Shown here one piece after another: positions 18,768-28,815 of a DNA stretch of 64,000 nt. The translations under genes and the position numbers were made by a program. This DNA is from Phyllobacterium myrsinacearum (GTDB taxonomy: Bacteria; Pseudomonadota; Alphaproteobacteria; Rhizobiales; Rhizobiaceae). The DNA is taken from the NCBI RefSeq assembly GCF_014138285.1, contig NZ_JACGXN010000001.1, positions 981,314 through 1,045,313 on the forward strand. Reading direction: 5' to 3'. The notes under the pieces were generated by a model that made no database searches, had not been told where the DNA came from, and saw nothing but the letters and a program-made list of their open reading frames with translations. Every line of letters begins with the position of its first letter. Within the stretch, counting starts at the first letter, position 1.

Positions 18768-20033
18768 TTACGCTGCCAGTACGCTCTTCAGTTGCTTGGC
18801 CAAATCGGTCTTCTCCCAGGAGAAAGAACCATCACGACCCGGCTTGCGGCCGAAATGGCCATAGGCGGATGTCTTGGCATAGATCGGCTTGTTGAGATCA
18901 AGATGCTTGCGAATGCCCGTTGGCGAAAGGTCCATGACCTTGCGCAAAGCGCCTTCGATCGCATCCTCATCCACCTTGCCGGTGCCGTGCAGGTCAACGT
19001 ACACCGACAGGGGCTGGGCAACACCAATGGCATAGGACAGCTGGATGGTGCAGCGATCAGCAAACCCTGCAGCCACAACGTTCTTCGCAAGATAGCGGGC
19101 AGCATAGGCCGCAGACCGGTCAACCTTCGTTGTATCCTTGCCGGAGAATGCTCCGCCGCCATGGGGCGCAGCACCGCCGTATGTGTCAACGATGATCTTG
19201 CGGCCTGTCAGTCCTGCATCACCATCCGGCCCGCCGATGACGAACTTGCCGGTTGGATTGATGTACCAGACGCAGGTGTCAGCAATCTTGAGATCGCCCA
19301 GCGCTTCGCGGATGTAGGGCTCAACCACCTGGCGAACCTTCTTGGAATCCCAGCTCGCATCAAGATGCTGAGTTGAAAGAACGATCTGCGTCGCTTCGGC
19401 GGCAACGCCGTCAACATAACGAACGGTCACCTGGCTCTTGGCATCAGGGCCAAGCCGTCCGGCATCACCTTCGCCCTTGTGACGGGCAGCAGCAAGCAGC
19501 TCGAGAATTTTGTGGGAATAATAGATCGGAGCCGGCATCAGATCAGGGGTTTCGCGGCATGCATAGCCGAACATGATACCCTGATCACCAGCACCTTCTT
19601 CGCCCTGACGATCGGAGGCATTATCGACGCCCTGCGCAATGTCAGCCGATTGCGGATGCAACAGCACATCAATCTTTGCGGTTTTCCAGCTGAAGCCTTC
19701 CTGCTCGTAGCCGATATCACGGATCGCACGCCGTGCTGCCGCGCGGAAACGGGAGGGATTGATGACCGGATGACCCTTGGCATCATGAACAACAGCGCCG
19801 TTCTTGTCCTTTTTGAGAAGCGTGTCCGGAACACGTACCTCACCGGCGATAACGACACGATTGGTCGTTGCCAAGGTTTCGCAAGCGATACGCACAGTCC
19901 ACGGATCAACACCCGTCTTCTTCGCTTCCCTATAGATCATATCGACGATTTCATCGGAAATACGATCACAAACCTTGTCTGGATGACCTTCCGATACGGA
20001 CTCACTGGTAAAAAGGTAGGAACTGCGTGTCAC
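18768..20033 (-). CDS. metK: S-adenosylmethionine synthetase
   Basis: Makes SAM from methionine and ATP, the methyl donor for TrmB, RsmC and other methyltransferases here. The 421 residues carry the expected [14 protein letters not shown] near the N-terminus, [13 protein letters not shown], and the P-loop-like [15 protein letters not shown] start it at the GTG at 20033 (residues [11 protein letters not shown] follow), which has AGGGG ten bases upstream; the upstream 17 codons are not conserved in kind. It is somewhat longer than E. coli MetK (384) owing to internal insertions typical of rhizobial forms. I looked for a SAM riboswitch in 20034-20197 and saw none. Confidence 0.96.
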   Translation of the reverse strand: MTRSSYLFTSESVSEGHPDKVCDRISDEIVDMIYREAKKTGVDPWTVRIACETLATTNRVVIAGEVRVPDTLLKKDKNGAVVHDAKGHPVINPSRFRAAARRAIRDIGYEQEGFSWKTAKIDVLLHPQSADIAQGVDNASDRQGEEGAGDQGIMFGYACRETPDLMPAPIYYSHKILELLAAARHKGEGDAGRLGPDAKSQVTVRYVDGVAAEATQIVLSTQHLDASWDSKKVRQVVEPYIREALGDLKIADTCVWYINPTGKFVIGGPDGDAGLTGRKIIVDTYGGAAPHGGGAFSGKDTTKVDRSAAYAARYLAKNVVAAGFADRCTIQLSYAIGVAQPLSVYVDLHGTGKVDEDAIEGALRKVMDLSPTGIRKHLDLNKPIYAKTSAYGHFGRKPGRDGSFSWEKTDLAKQLKSVLAA

Positions 20034-20197
20034 GGGGAACCCCTCTTGAAACAAACGTGCACTCGATCCGCAGGGAACGAGCATGCGTAGTGTTTGCCAA
20101 GCTCAGAGGATTCAGTCAATTGCTTTCGTTTTCAAACAAACGGCATTGGAAGAATTTTTTACTACAATTCGCTAAGAATGGCCGGCTTGCGGACAGC

Positions 20198-20617
20198 CTA
20201 TCGTTCTGAATCTTCCTCATGACTCAAAGTCCGGACAAGATCGAGAATCTTGCGTCGGATTTTTGGATCGCCAATCTTTGCAAAAGCACGAGCCAGCTGG
20301 ATACCCTCGGAGCTATTGAGGAAGCCAACCACATAGGTGTTGTCACTCTCTTCTTCGAACCCCGGCTGTTTTTCCGGCTGATCGGGCATATCGTCAAAGA
20401 AAAATGTGACGGGCACATTGAGAACGTTACCGATCGCTTGCAGACGACTCGCACCGACCCGGTTGACGCCCTTCTCGTACTTCTGAATTTGCTGAAATGT
20501 AATACCCAGGCTGTCGCCAAGTTTTTCCTGGCTCAGACCAACCATGTTGCGGCGCAAGCGAATGCGTGCCCCCACATGGACGTCAACTGGGTTCGGTCGC
20601 TTTTTATTATCGGGCAT
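20198..20617 (-). CDS. praR: XRE-family regulator, PraR-like
   Basis: A 139-residue DNA-binding protein with a Cro/C1 helix-turn-helix at about residues 18-72 (IRLRRNMVGLSQEKLG and ITFQQIQKYEKGVNRV), then an acidic linker and a C-terminal segment ending LVRTLSHEED. Its place between lnt and metK matches the rhizobial regulator PraR, which in Rhizobium and Azorhizobium represses adhesin, quorum-related or reb genes. The symbol rests on position and domain layout; the target genes here are unknown. The preceding 100 bases are AT-rich, so it may have its own promoter inside the long block. Confidence 0.85.
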   Translation of the reverse strand: MPDNKKRPNPVDVHVGARIRLRRNMVGLSQEKLGDSLGITFQQIQKYEKGVNRVGASRLQAIGNVLNVPVTFFFDDMPDQPEKQPGFEEESDNTYVVGFLNSSEGIQLARAFAKIGDPKIRRKILDLVRTLSHEEDSER

Positions 20618-20717
20618 GAAAATCTCATTCGTATGAAATGGGGCTGAAAACTAATTTTATCATCAATGTATCAACAGACCAAATATAACGGTATTCGACA
20701 GGGCAAAGGCATAAAAG

Positions 20718-22307
20718 TCAACCAAGACGCCTTCTGTCGCGGTAAAAATACGCAAGTACGGCAGCAAAAATCGCGCAGAGTACAATCAGAAATTGCAACC
20801 TGCGTAAGGCTTCACTTAATGGTAGCTGAACCTTACCCGGCAACGCTGCATCTACGACGCCAACGGCATCCAGCGCAAGGGCGTCGATGATTCGACCATA
20901 AGGATCCACAACCGCTGACAGTCCATTATTGGCTGCACGTACGAGAGGCAGGCCCTGCTCGACGGCGCGTAATTGCGCCTGACGGAAATGCTGGTAGGGG
21001 CCAGGTGTATCCCCATACCAGGCATCATTGGTCACGTTGATAATAGCGTCGGCGGGAGCTCCCTGATAACCGAGTTCAGCGGGGAAGATCGCCTCGTAAC
21101 ATATCAATGGCAACGCAACGAAACTGTCATTCACCTGGAGCGACTGCCGGGATGCACCGGCGGTAAATCCGCCCGGCATTTCCACAACCTCGCTCAGACC
21201 AAGATTACGCAGAATTCCTTCGAGGGGCAGATATTCTCCGAAAGGAACGAGATGTACCTTGTCCGCCGCACCGACAATCTCGCCCGCATCGTTGATGGTG
21301 TATATCGTGTTGTAATAAAGTGGCTGCTGACTACCTCCCGGCTCTTCCATCCGAATGGCACCGGCGAGCAATACCTGGCCTTCTTCAAGTGTGTCGGCAA
21401 TGGCCTGCAACGCGTCGGGCGTCTTGGTCAGAATGTACGGGACAGCTGTTTCCGGCCAGACGATCACGCCGGGTTTGGCGGCTCCTGCCTTTGGTGCCTG
21501 GTCACTCATTGCGAGATATTTATCGAAAATATCGCGACGGGCGCCGGCATCAAATTTGAGATCCTGCGCAATTGACGGCTGGACTATTCGCACAATCGGG
21601 CCCTTTGCCACCAAAGTGGCCATTTTTAGCCTGTAAAATCCGTAGCCTACATGGGCGCAAATCAGGATCAGTGCCAAGACCACGCCTGTCTTGATATCCC
21701 GGCGGCTTGCAAGCAAGGCGGGGACAGAAAACACCAGAACGGCAAGGGCATTCATTGCCAGCAACCCGACAATGACCGACGACTGCATGAGAACCGGAAC
21801 CGGCATTGCCGCATAGCCGATGGCATTCCATGGAAAACCGGTCAGCACAAAAGAACGCAGCCATTCTGCAACGCCGAAGGCAAATGCCAGCGAGAGAATG
21901 CGCCCGAGCCCCTCGCTCCAGAACAGCCGGGCCAAAGCCGCGGCAAAGGCATAAAAAAAAGCAAGAACAGCCGGCAATCCAAGAATGGCCAAGGGAATGG
22001 CCCATGCAAAATGCGCGGCGTCGACGAGCAAAGCATTGCCGATCCACCAGAGTCCAAAGACAAAGTAACCGAAGCCGAACCACCAGCCGATCATGGCGGC
22101 AGGCAGCAACCTGCGAATGGGCCCTGCACCCGCATTGTCAACGGCGCCGTCTATCAGCCAGACGAGAACAGGAAAGGAAATGAAGCAAACGGCGAAAAAA
22201 TCATAGGGAGGAAGCGCAAAACTCGCCAACGCCCCCATGAGGAAGGCCAGCGCAACGCGCTTCCACCCCCACAGCAGGATGATTTTTCCGGCCAGACGCT
22301 GGATCAT
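20718..22307 (-). CDS. lnt: apolipoprotein N-acyltransferase
   Basis: Inner-membrane enzyme adding the third acyl chain to lipoproteins. About eight N-terminal hydrophobic segments are followed by a carbon-nitrogen hydrolase domain with all three catalytic residues: Glu in VWPETAVPY, Lys in DKVHLVPFGEYLP and Cys in PLICYEAIFP. I take the ATG at 22307 (MIQRLAGKIILLWG, 529 residues) with GGTGGGG upstream; a TTG at 22364 directly after corC would add 19 charged residues. Part of the ybeY-corC-lnt chain. Confidence 0.94.
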   Translation of the reverse strand: MIQRLAGKIILLWGWKRVALAFLMGALASFALPPYDFFAVCFISFPVLVWLIDGAVDNAGAGPIRRLLPAAMIGWWFGFGYFVFGLWWIGNALLVDAAHFAWAIPLAILGLPAVLAFFYAFAAALARLFWSEGLGRILSLAFAFGVAEWLRSFVLTGFPWNAIGYAAMPVPVLMQSSVIVGLLAMNALAVLVFSVPALLASRRDIKTGVVLALILICAHVGYGFYRLKMATLVAKGPIVRIVQPSIAQDLKFDAGARRDIFDKYLAMSDQAPKAGAAKPGVIVWPETAVPYILTKTPDALQAIADTLEEGQVLLAGAIRMEEPGGSQQPLYYNTIYTINDAGEIVGAADKVHLVPFGEYLPLEGILRNLGLSEVVEMPGGFTAGASRQSLQVNDSFVALPLICYEAIFPAELGYQGAPADAIINVTNDAWYGDTPGPYQHFRQAQLRAVEQGLPLVRAANNGLSAVVDPYGRIIDALALDAVGVVDAALPGKVQLPLSEALRRLQFLIVLCAIFAAVLAYFYRDRRRLG

Positions 22308-22364
22308 GCCATGCCCCACCCTTTCTGATTTTTCTTCAGTCTTAGCCGGTGAGACTTGCGCCAA

Positions 22365-23453
22365 TCATTCGTCCATTTCGGCAGGTTCGTCCGCCGCACC
22401 CTGTCGCGGGGCGCGCGAACGGCGTTCGGCATGGCGCAGGGGCACAATGCGAACCTTGCGAATACGGCGTGGGTCCGCTTCCAGCACGTGGAATTCATAA
22501 CCCGGAACGGCCTGCACCATTTCGCCACGCACAGGAATGCGGCCAAGGATCGAGAAGATCAGGCCACCGACCGTATCCACATCCTCGCCGTGTTCGCCAA
22601 CAATGAAGCCGGAGCCAATCTTTCCGGCAACCTCTTCAAGATCAGCACGCGCATCGGCGATGAAGATACCTTCCGGCTCTTCCATGATCATCACTTCATC
22701 GTCGTCATGCTCGTCTTCGATGTTACCGACGACCATTTCGACAATATCTTCCAGCGACACCAATCCATCGGTGCCGCCATATTCGTCGATAACCAGCGCG
22801 ATTTGAATGCGCTGTGCCTGCATGCGGCCCATCAGGTCGTTGGCCAGCATGGATGGTGGCACGAACAGAATCGGGCGCATCAGGCTGAGTTCTGCGATCG
22901 TCTTGGTCAGCTCGACATTACCAAGATCAAACTTGGCCGCAACGGGGCCTTTGGGCGCTTTGGCGGAGGTCCGGCGCTGGGTCTTCACCCTGGAAATCTT
23001 GGTGATGTGATTGACCACATCGCGGATGTGCACCATGCCGCGCGGATCGTCCAGCGTTTCGGCAAAGACGGGCATGCGCGAATGGCCGGATTTCTCGAAG
23101 ACCTCGAGCAGATCGCCCAGAGTTGTCGTGATATCCACGGCCTCGATATCGGCGCGCGGAATCATGACATCTTCCACACGCAGCTCGCGCAGCCGCAGAA
23201 TATTGTGCAGCATGGCGCGTTCTTCCGGCGAGAAAGCCGTGTCGCCGTTGTCCGTACCTGCAAGCGCCGCATCAATATCCTCTCGCAAGGATGTGCCGGG
23301 GCGAGCGCGCAGAAATGGAAAGATTGCGGTGAGAAGCGAGCGCTTTTCGGTTGCGGGCGCTCTGGTGCTACTTTGCCCCTCGGCGTCACTCTCCTGCCCG
23401 GTTATGCCCTTGGCGGGCGCGGCAGGATCGTTCTGGTGCGACGTGTCAGACAT
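22365..23453 (-). CDS. corC: CorC/TlyC-type CBS-domain protein (hemolysin family)
   Basis: A cytoplasmic 362-residue protein with two CBS domains (RVEDVMIPRADIEAV near residue 100 and the later ALVIDEYGGTDGLVS) and a C-terminal CorC/HlyC transporter-associated domain (around 255-345, VGGLIFSILGRIPVRGE). It lacks the DUF21 membrane domain, as does E. coli CorC (YbeX), linked to magnesium/cobalt homeostasis and ribosome biology. The ATG at 23453 has GAGG just upstream and lies five bases after the ybeY stop, so the pair is tightly coupled. Confidence 0.9.
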   Translation of the reverse strand: MSDTSHQNDPAAPAKGITGQESDAEGQSSTRAPATEKRSLLTAIFPFLRARPGTSLREDIDAALAGTDNGDTAFSPEERAMLHNILRLRELRVEDVMIPRADIEAVDITTTLGDLLEVFEKSGHSRMPVFAETLDDPRGMVHIRDVVNHITKISRVKTQRRTSAKAPKGPVAAKFDLGNVELTKTIAELSLMRPILFVPPSMLANDLMGRMQAQRIQIALVIDEYGGTDGLVSLEDIVEMVVGNIEDEHDDDEVMIMEEPEGIFIADARADLEEVAGKIGSGFIVGEHGEDVDTVGGLIFSILGRIPVRGEMVQAVPGYEFHVLEADPRRIRKVRIVPLRHAERRSRAPRQGAADEPAEMDE

Positions 23454-23458
23454 GGTCC

Positions 23459-23992
23459 TCAATCGGATTGATCGTCAGTGACCGATAGCGCATATGGGTC
23501 GGGAATGGCAAGATGCGCGAGAATTTTACGCTCCAGATCTTCCATCTCTTCCGCTTCGCTCTCAACAATATGATCGTAGCCAAGCAGATGCAGGAACCCG
23601 TGCACAATCAGGTGCGTCAAATGATGGTCAAAGAGCTTCTGCTCTTCGACGGCTTCACGCTCGACTGTCTCCCGCGCAATGACGATATCGCCAAGCATTG
23701 GCCCCGGCTTCTGGCCCGGCTTGATCGGGAAGGCAGGAAATGACAGGACATTGGTCGGCTTGTCCTTGTCGCGCCAGTCATTGTTCAGCTCTTTGATCGC
23801 CGCATCATCGGTGAAAACGAGGCTAAGTTCACTCTCTGGCTGCTGGCCACCATCCAACACCTGCCATGCGGCAGCAATTGCCTTTTTGGCAAGCACCTGC
23901 AAACTGGCTTCATCAGCCCAATCGTCCGTTTCAACGAGAATATCGATATCGATCAAAATTGTACCATCAAGTGTTAGATATGTTTCGAGCAC
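23459..23992 (-). CDS. ybeY: endoribonuclease YbeY (rRNA maturation factor)
   Basis: Zinc metalloprotein needed for 16S rRNA 3'-end maturation and ribosome quality control. The diagnostic metal motif [11 protein letters not shown] is near residue 130, preceded by NVLSFPAFP and [12 protein letters not shown]. The reading frame opens with a GTG at 23992, giving 177 residues. Relatives usually begin close to the IDIDILVE segment, so a TTG about 12 codons in (LIDIDILVE) is an alternative start. It lies between phoH and corC in the conserved order. Confidence 0.93.
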   Translation of the reverse strand: MLETYLTLDGTILIDIDILVETDDWADEASLQVLAKKAIAAAWQVLDGGQQPESELSLVFTDDAAIKELNNDWRDKDKPTNVLSFPAFPIKPGQKPGPMLGDIVIARETVEREAVEEQKLFDHHLTHLIVHGFLHLLGYDHIVESEAEEMEDLERKILAHLAIPDPYALSVTDDQSD

Positions 23993-24117
23993 TCAGCCCG
24001 TCGAGTCAGCTGGGTGTTTTCGAGAACCGGAGCGCTCATGGACATTGAAGTCTATGAGCACCGGAAGCACAGAAAATCGCAACAGGTGGACAACGGGACG
24101 AAGTGTTCGAAGATATC

Positions 24118-25137
24118 TCAGGGCTTGGCGCCTTCCTTGTCGTAAGCACGGACGATAGCAGCGACGAGCGGATGGCGGACAACGTCCACGTCCGAGAAGC
24201 GGACTGTGACTATACCGCTTACGCCGTCGAGAATTCTGAGTGCCTCGACCAGACCTGATTTCTGGCCGGGCGGAAGATCAACCTGACTGGGATCACCCGT
24301 TATAATCATGCGTCCGTTTTCACCAAGGCGCGTCAGGAACATTTTCATCTGCATGGCTGTCGTATTCTGTGCCTCATCGAGGATGATGGCAGAGTGCGCC
24401 AGCGTGCGTCCGCGCATGAACGCCAGCGGCGCAATTTCGATGACGCCGGCAGCGATTGCCCGCTCCACCTTGTCAGCGGGCATCATGTCGTACAGCGCGT
24501 CATATAGCGGCCGCAGATAGGGATCGACTTTTTCCTTCATGTCGCCGGGCAGGAAACCCAGGCGTTCACCGGCCTCCACAGCCGGCCGTGAGAGAATAAT
24601 CCGGTCCACCAGACCACGCTCCAAAAGCATGGCAGCATGAGCAACGGCCAGATAGGTCTTGCCTGTACCGGCGGGCCCGACGCCAAAAACCATCTCGGAG
24701 CGGTCGAGCGCCCGCATATATGCGTCCTGCGTCGGTGTCCGGGCAAAAATCGTCTTCTTGCGCGTCGATATCTGGGCTGCAGCCATCTTGCTCTTGTTTT
24801 CCATGGTGGGAAGCGTCAATTGATCGTCAGCGGCAATAGCCATGCGCAAGGCCCCATCCACATCGGAAGCCGAGATGTCATGGCCTTTCTGTAGCTGTTC
24901 GTAGAGTTGGTCGAGCGCCCTACGGGCCTGCTCCGTCGCGCCCGGCTCACCACGAATAGCGAGCTGATTTCCCTTGGAACGGACATCGACACCCAACTTT
25001 TGCTCAATGCGGGCAAGGTTCTCATCGAACTGGCCGAACAGGGCGCTTGCCAGCCGGTTATTGTCAAATGTCAGTACGATATGCGCCAGATCCGAGGCTC
25101 CGGACGGAGCGGGTTTCAGCTTTTCGGTGGCGGTCAA
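24118..25137 (-). CDS. PhoH family protein
   Basis: A cytoplasmic P-loop ATPase of the PhoH/YbeZ type, proposed to work with YbeY in RNA metabolism. After an N-terminal KH-like part (about 15-90), the ATPase domain has Walker A GPAGTGKTYLAV and Walker B-like ILDEAQNTT, then GDPSQVDLPPGQKSGL. The start is a TTG at 25137 (TATEKLKPAP follows), chosen because GGAGA lies seven bases upstream and no ATG exists near the N-terminus. 339 residues, normal for the family. Between miaB and ybeY. Confidence 0.93.
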   Translation of the reverse strand: MTATEKLKPAPSGASDLAHIVLTFDNNRLASALFGQFDENLARIEQKLGVDVRSKGNQLAIRGEPGATEQARRALDQLYEQLQKGHDISASDVDGALRMAIAADDQLTLPTMENKSKMAAAQISTRKKTIFARTPTQDAYMRALDRSEMVFGVGPAGTGKTYLAVAHAAMLLERGLVDRIILSRPAVEAGERLGFLPGDMKEKVDPYLRPLYDALYDMMPADKVERAIAAGVIEIAPLAFMRGRTLAHSAIILDEAQNTTAMQMKMFLTRLGENGRMIITGDPSQVDLPPGQKSGLVEALRILDGVSGIVTVRFSDVDVVRHPLVAAIVRAYDKEGAKP

Positions 25138-25168
25138 TCGGCTCTCCTTACCAAAAGGTGTTCAGTCC

Positions 25169-26596
25169 TTATATAGTCCCGTCGCTTGTAGTTTCCATCT
25201 CGCGAACCCCAACCAGACTGTTGGTTCCCGTGCTGATGATTCGTACGTTGATTATGTCGCCGATTTCGCCGCCATGTACATCGATAATTACAGGTTGTAA
25301 CCAGGGAGATCGTCCAACCATCTGTCCGGGCTCCCGCCCCGCCTTTTCGATCAGCACATCCATGGTCTTGCCGATCAGGCTGCGCTGGAATGCATATTGT
25401 TGTTCGGACAGCAGGGCCTGCAGGCGCTGCAATCTTTCGTCCTTCACCGCTTCGGGAACATGATCGTCCATATCGGCACCCGGTGTGCCCGGACGCGGTG
25501 AATATTTGAAGGAATAGGCGGCCGCATAGGTGACATCACGCACGATCTGCAGGGTTGCCTCGAAATCCTCGTCCGTTTCACCAGGAAACCCGACGATGAA
25601 ATCGCCGGAAAGTGCGATATCCGAACGCGCTTCGCGAATCCTGTCGATCAGGCGCACGTAATCCGCAGCCGTATGCTTCCGGTTCATCGCCTTGAGGATG
25701 CGATCCGACCCAGCCTGAACCGGGAGATGCAGATAGGGCATCAACATGGGCAGGTCACGATGGGCATGGATCAGCGTGTCGTCCATGTCGCGCGGATGGC
25801 TGGTCACGTAGCGCAGGCGTGCAATGCCGGGAATATCGGCCAACCGGTAAAGCAGTTCGCCCAATCCCCACTCCCGTCCATCCGCGCCTTGGCCATGCCA
25901 CGCGTTGACGTTCTGGCCCAGCAAAGTCAGTTCACGCACACCTGCATCGGCCAACTTTTCAGCTTCCTTCAGAATCTGTGCTACCGGTCGCGAGACTTCC
26001 GAACCGCGGGTGTAGGGCACCACACAGAATGTGCAGAACTTGTCGCAACCCTCCTGAACGGTCAAAAAAGCGGTAACGCCACGGCTTCTGGTCTGTTCCT
26101 TGCGCGGGGCGGGCAGATGCTCAAACTTGTCTTCAATCGCATATTCCGTCTCGACGACCCGTTCACCCTGACGCACACGGGCAAGCGCCTGCGGCAGACG
26201 ATGATAAGTTTGAGGTCCAACCACCAGATCCACCACCGGTGCACGGCGGGTGATCTCGTCCCCTTCCGCCTGCGCCACACAACCGGCAACGCCGACTGTC
26301 AGCTCGCGGCCTTCTTTGGCGCGGGCATCCTTCATCTTGCGCAGACGGCCAAGCGCCGAATAGAGCTTCTCCGACGCTTTTTCGCGAATATGGCAGGTAT
26401 TGATCAGCACCAGATCGGCGTCTTCTGCCGTATCCGTGGGACTATAACCTTCGGCAGCCAGGCTATCGGTCATGCGCTGGCTGTCATACACATTCATCTG
26501 GCAGCCATAGGTCTTCACATAGACCTTGCGCGTGTTGGCAAGCGATGCGGTTCCGGATGCTTCGTCCGGCTTATGCGTGATGCTGATATCGTCCAT
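25169..26596 (-). CDS. miaB: tRNA-2-methylthio-N6-dimethylallyladenosine synthase MiaB
   Basis: Radical SAM methylthiotransferase modifying A37 of tRNAs. Residue 25 onward has the UPF0004 domain with cysteines in [22 protein letters not shown] and VAGCVAQAE. The radical SAM CxxxCxxC is in [17 protein letters not shown] near residue 190, and a C-terminal TRAM domain follows. 475 residues, ATG at 26596. Only nine bases separate it from the upstream plsC, so it is in the same operon. Confidence 0.96.
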   Translation of the reverse strand: MDDISITHKPDEASGTASLANTRKVYVKTYGCQMNVYDSQRMTDSLAAEGYSPTDTAEDADLVLINTCHIREKASEKLYSALGRLRKMKDARAKEGRELTVGVAGCVAQAEGDEITRRAPVVDLVVGPQTYHRLPQALARVRQGERVVETEYAIEDKFEHLPAPRKEQTRSRGVTAFLTVQEGCDKFCTFCVVPYTRGSEVSRPVAQILKEAEKLADAGVRELTLLGQNVNAWHGQGADGREWGLGELLYRLADIPGIARLRYVTSHPRDMDDTLIHAHRDLPMLMPYLHLPVQAGSDRILKAMNRKHTAADYVRLIDRIREARSDIALSGDFIVGFPGETDEDFEATLQIVRDVTYAAAYSFKYSPRPGTPGADMDDHVPEAVKDERLQRLQALLSEQQYAFQRSLIGKTMDVLIEKAGREPGQMVGRSPWLQPVIIDVHGGEIGDIINVRIISTGTNSLVGVREMETTSDGTI

Positions 26597-26605
26597 GCGA
26601 GGCTT

Positions 26606-27475
26606 CTAAAGCTTTTTGGCGTCTTTGAGAATAGCAGAGTCGACAGGAATGACTGACTCCTGGCTTTCGCCCGCTGGCGTGACAAGATCACGCCCAAGGA
26701 GTGACGACAACATCATTGCCCTGACGCGCTCCTCCATCAAACGCGCCAACGTCTTGCGGTTTGTCTTGCTGTCGATGGTCATCGGTTCGCCGAACCACAC
26801 GTCGACATCAATTGCACCATCTTTCAGAAGCCCGATGAGGCTTGGCCCCAATGGCACATCGCCCGGCCAGGAAATGAGCGGGCGATGGAACCGCCCCATT
26901 GGCACGCCGTGAACCCGCGTATAGGCAATGGCGACAGGTTGCACGGTAACTGTTTCCACGCTGGTTTCGCGAATTGCCACCTGTGCAGCACCAAAAAGTG
27001 ACGTCTTGAAAGGCAAGACGCGATTGCCATCGGAGGTCGTACCTTCGGCAAACAGCACCATCACATCACCGGCCGCCAGACGCGTTGCAATCTCGCTCGC
27101 CTGATCATGCGTCTTGCCGCGTTTTTCCCGTTCGACAAAGACCGAACGCTGCAATTTGGCGAACATGCCAAAAAGCGGCCAGTCCGCGACCTCCGCCTTG
27201 GCGATGAAGGATATCTCCTTCAGGGAACCCAAGACAACAATATCGGACCACGATGCGTGATTGGCAGCAAGCAGCAGCGGACGTTCCGTCGCCATATCGC
27301 CGTGCATGTGAATGCGTAATCCGAGCAACTTTGCAGCTATCCGATGGAATCGCAGCGGGAATTTCGTCTGCAAGTTCCACCCCGCCTTCACAAACAAATA
27401 TTGCAGTGGCAAGGCAAAAAGCGTGACAAGCGCAAAAATTGTAGAGGCAAATACAAAACGGACCCAGGACATCAT
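26606..27475 (-). CDS. plsC: 1-acyl-sn-glycerol-3-phosphate acyltransferase PlsC
   Basis: Inner-membrane acyltransferase converting lysophosphatidate to phosphatidate. The 289 residues start with a hydrophobic anchor (VRFVFASTIFALVTLFALP), then the acyltransferase HxxxxD motif in NHASWSDIVVLG near residue 72 and the FAEGTTSDG motif near residue 145. ATG at 27475, with a second ATG right after. It starts two bases after the rimI stop. An OlsA-type role in ornithine lipid synthesis is also possible for rhizobial homologues. Confidence 0.88.
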   Translation of the reverse strand: MMSWVRFVFASTIFALVTLFALPLQYLFVKAGWNLQTKFPLRFHRIAAKLLGLRIHMHGDMATERPLLLAANHASWSDIVVLGSLKEISFIAKAEVADWPLFGMFAKLQRSVFVEREKRGKTHDQASEIATRLAAGDVMVLFAEGTTSDGNRVLPFKTSLFGAAQVAIRETSVETVTVQPVAIAYTRVHGVPMGRFHRPLISWPGDVPLGPSLIGLLKDGAIDVDVWFGEPMTIDSKTNRKTLARLMEERVRAMMLSSLLGRDLVTPAGESQESVIPVDSAILKDAKKL

Positions 27476-27476
27476 G

Positions 27477-27980
27477 TCAGCGCGCCTGCTTCAGATCGCG
27501 GCGCATGGTCAAAGCCGCGGAGCGTCCGTCCGCAGTTTCGTAGTAGCCCGGACGTTTCCCCACCTGCTTGAATCCAAGACGACGGTAGAGCGCAAGCGCC
27601 GGTAAATTGACTTCGTCCACTTCCAGAAACAGCATATCGGCCCGCGCATTATGCAAATGGCGCAGGGTCGCATCCATCAGCGCGTGGCCGATACCGCGGC
27701 GCTGCGATGCCGGTGCAACGGCGACGGTCAGAATTTCGGCTTCGTCAAGCACAAGTCGCGCCAGCACGAAACCACCCGGGGGTGCAGAAAGGTTGCCTTC
27801 TTCACGGGCAATGAAACCGAAGACATTCGCCTCAACCATCAGAGCATGGAATTCCTCGTCGCTCCATGGCTGGCTGAAAGTCAGCCGGTGCAGCTTTGCC
27901 AAATGTGCCGAATCGGTGCGCGCCAACGGCTCGATGACGAAAGGACGGCTTCGCAGATTGCCCAAGGGAAAGCCCATCAT
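27477..27980 (-). CDS. rimI: ribosomal protein S18-alanine N-acetyltransferase RimI-like
   Basis: GNAT acetyltransferase, 167 residues, with the acetyl-CoA loop VAPASQRRGIGHALM and the FLEVDEVNLPALALYRRLGF segment typical of RimI. Its ATG at 27980 overlaps the tsaB stop by four bases; the tsaB-rimI pairing strongly supports the name. Substrate (S18 N-terminus) is assumed from the family. Confidence 0.9.
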   Translation of the reverse strand: MMGFPLGNLRSRPFVIEPLARTDSAHLAKLHRLTFSQPWSDEEFHALMVEANVFGFIAREEGNLSAPPGGFVLARLVLDEAEILTVAVAPASQRRGIGHALMDATLRHLHNARADMLFLEVDEVNLPALALYRRLGFKQVGKRPGYYETADGRSAALTMRRDLKQAR

Positions 27981-28666
27981 TCAGCGATCTTCCTTTTCAG
28001 CACGAATCCCTGCTGCGGCTTGACGTCGAGCCCGCGCAGATAGAGCGGCTTGGGCGCTTCGCCATCGAATTGGCGCCGTGCTCCGAGATGGGCGAAGGCT
28101 TCGATTGTTCCTGTCGACGTTGTGACGGCCACATCCAGTTTCTGCTCACGGCCGGCATTGACAAGCGCCGCACCCGAACCGGACAATACCACATCGTTCT
28201 GGCGACCGGATAATGCGGCGAATATATCAGCCAACGTTGTTACACCAGGCACCGAGTCGGACGAACCGTCCGGTGCGAAGAATTGCGCATAGATCTCGTC
28301 CCGACGAGCATCGATGATGGAGAGAACCGAGCGGCCAGCGAATGTCTGCCCGGCGTTAAAAGCCAGTGCCTCAAGCGTGCTGATGCCGACAACTGGACAT
28401 TTCAGCGCGAGCCCGAATCCGCGCGCCGTGGACACACCGACCCGCACTCCCGTGAATGATCCGGGGCCAACACTGACGGCTATCTTGCCAATTGCGCTGA
28501 TCGATACCCCTGCCTCGTCCAACGTCTGTTCAATGAACGCCATCAAACGCTCGGCATGGCCCTTGCCGATGTCCTCACTTGTTGCGGCGAGAATAGTCCC
28601 GGTTTCGACATCGAGAACAGCAACAGAGCAAAGTGTGGAGGCCGTATCAAGCGCAAGCAGTTTCAT
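27977..28666 (-). CDS. tsaB: tRNA threonylcarbamoyladenosine biosynthesis protein TsaB
   Basis: Non-catalytic partner of TsaD in making t6A37 of ANN-decoding tRNAs. It has the ASKHA fold start MKLLALDTASTLCSVAV, followed by the VSVGPGSFTGVRVGVSTARG motif near residue 70. The 229-residue frame starts at the ATG at 28666; six upstream codons are not needed. First gene of the long tsaB-rimI-plsC-miaB-phoH-ybeY-corC-lnt-praR-metK-trmB run. Confidence 0.95.
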   Translation of the reverse strand: MKLLALDTASTLCSVAVLDVETGTILAATSEDIGKGHAERLMAFIEQTLDEAGVSISAIGKIAVSVGPGSFTGVRVGVSTARGFGLALKCPVVGISTLEALAFNAGQTFAGRSVLSIIDARRDEIYAQFFAPDGSSDSVPGVTTLADIFAALSGRQNDVVLSGSGAALVNAGREQKLDVAVTTSTGTIEAFAHLGARRQFDGEAPKPLYLRGLDVKPQQGFVLKRKIAE

Positions 28667-28815
28667 GGTCAATCGCGTAAACAAGAATCAGCCAGCAAAC
28701 AAGTAGCGATAGGCTTTGTATGCAGATTCCGGTGCGTGGTATCGTATTTACCGGATGTCCCTGCTCGAGTTCTCTCCGGTCTACGGGATCGCAAACTCAT
28801 CGCGTTGCGCTACAA

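Noticed and set aside
20034-20197. A SAM-sensing riboswitch upstream of metK
   Set aside because: I looked for SAM-II-like and related folds and saw no convincing pseudoknot or conserved core, and metK is inside a longer co-directional run. A covariance-model search would settle it.
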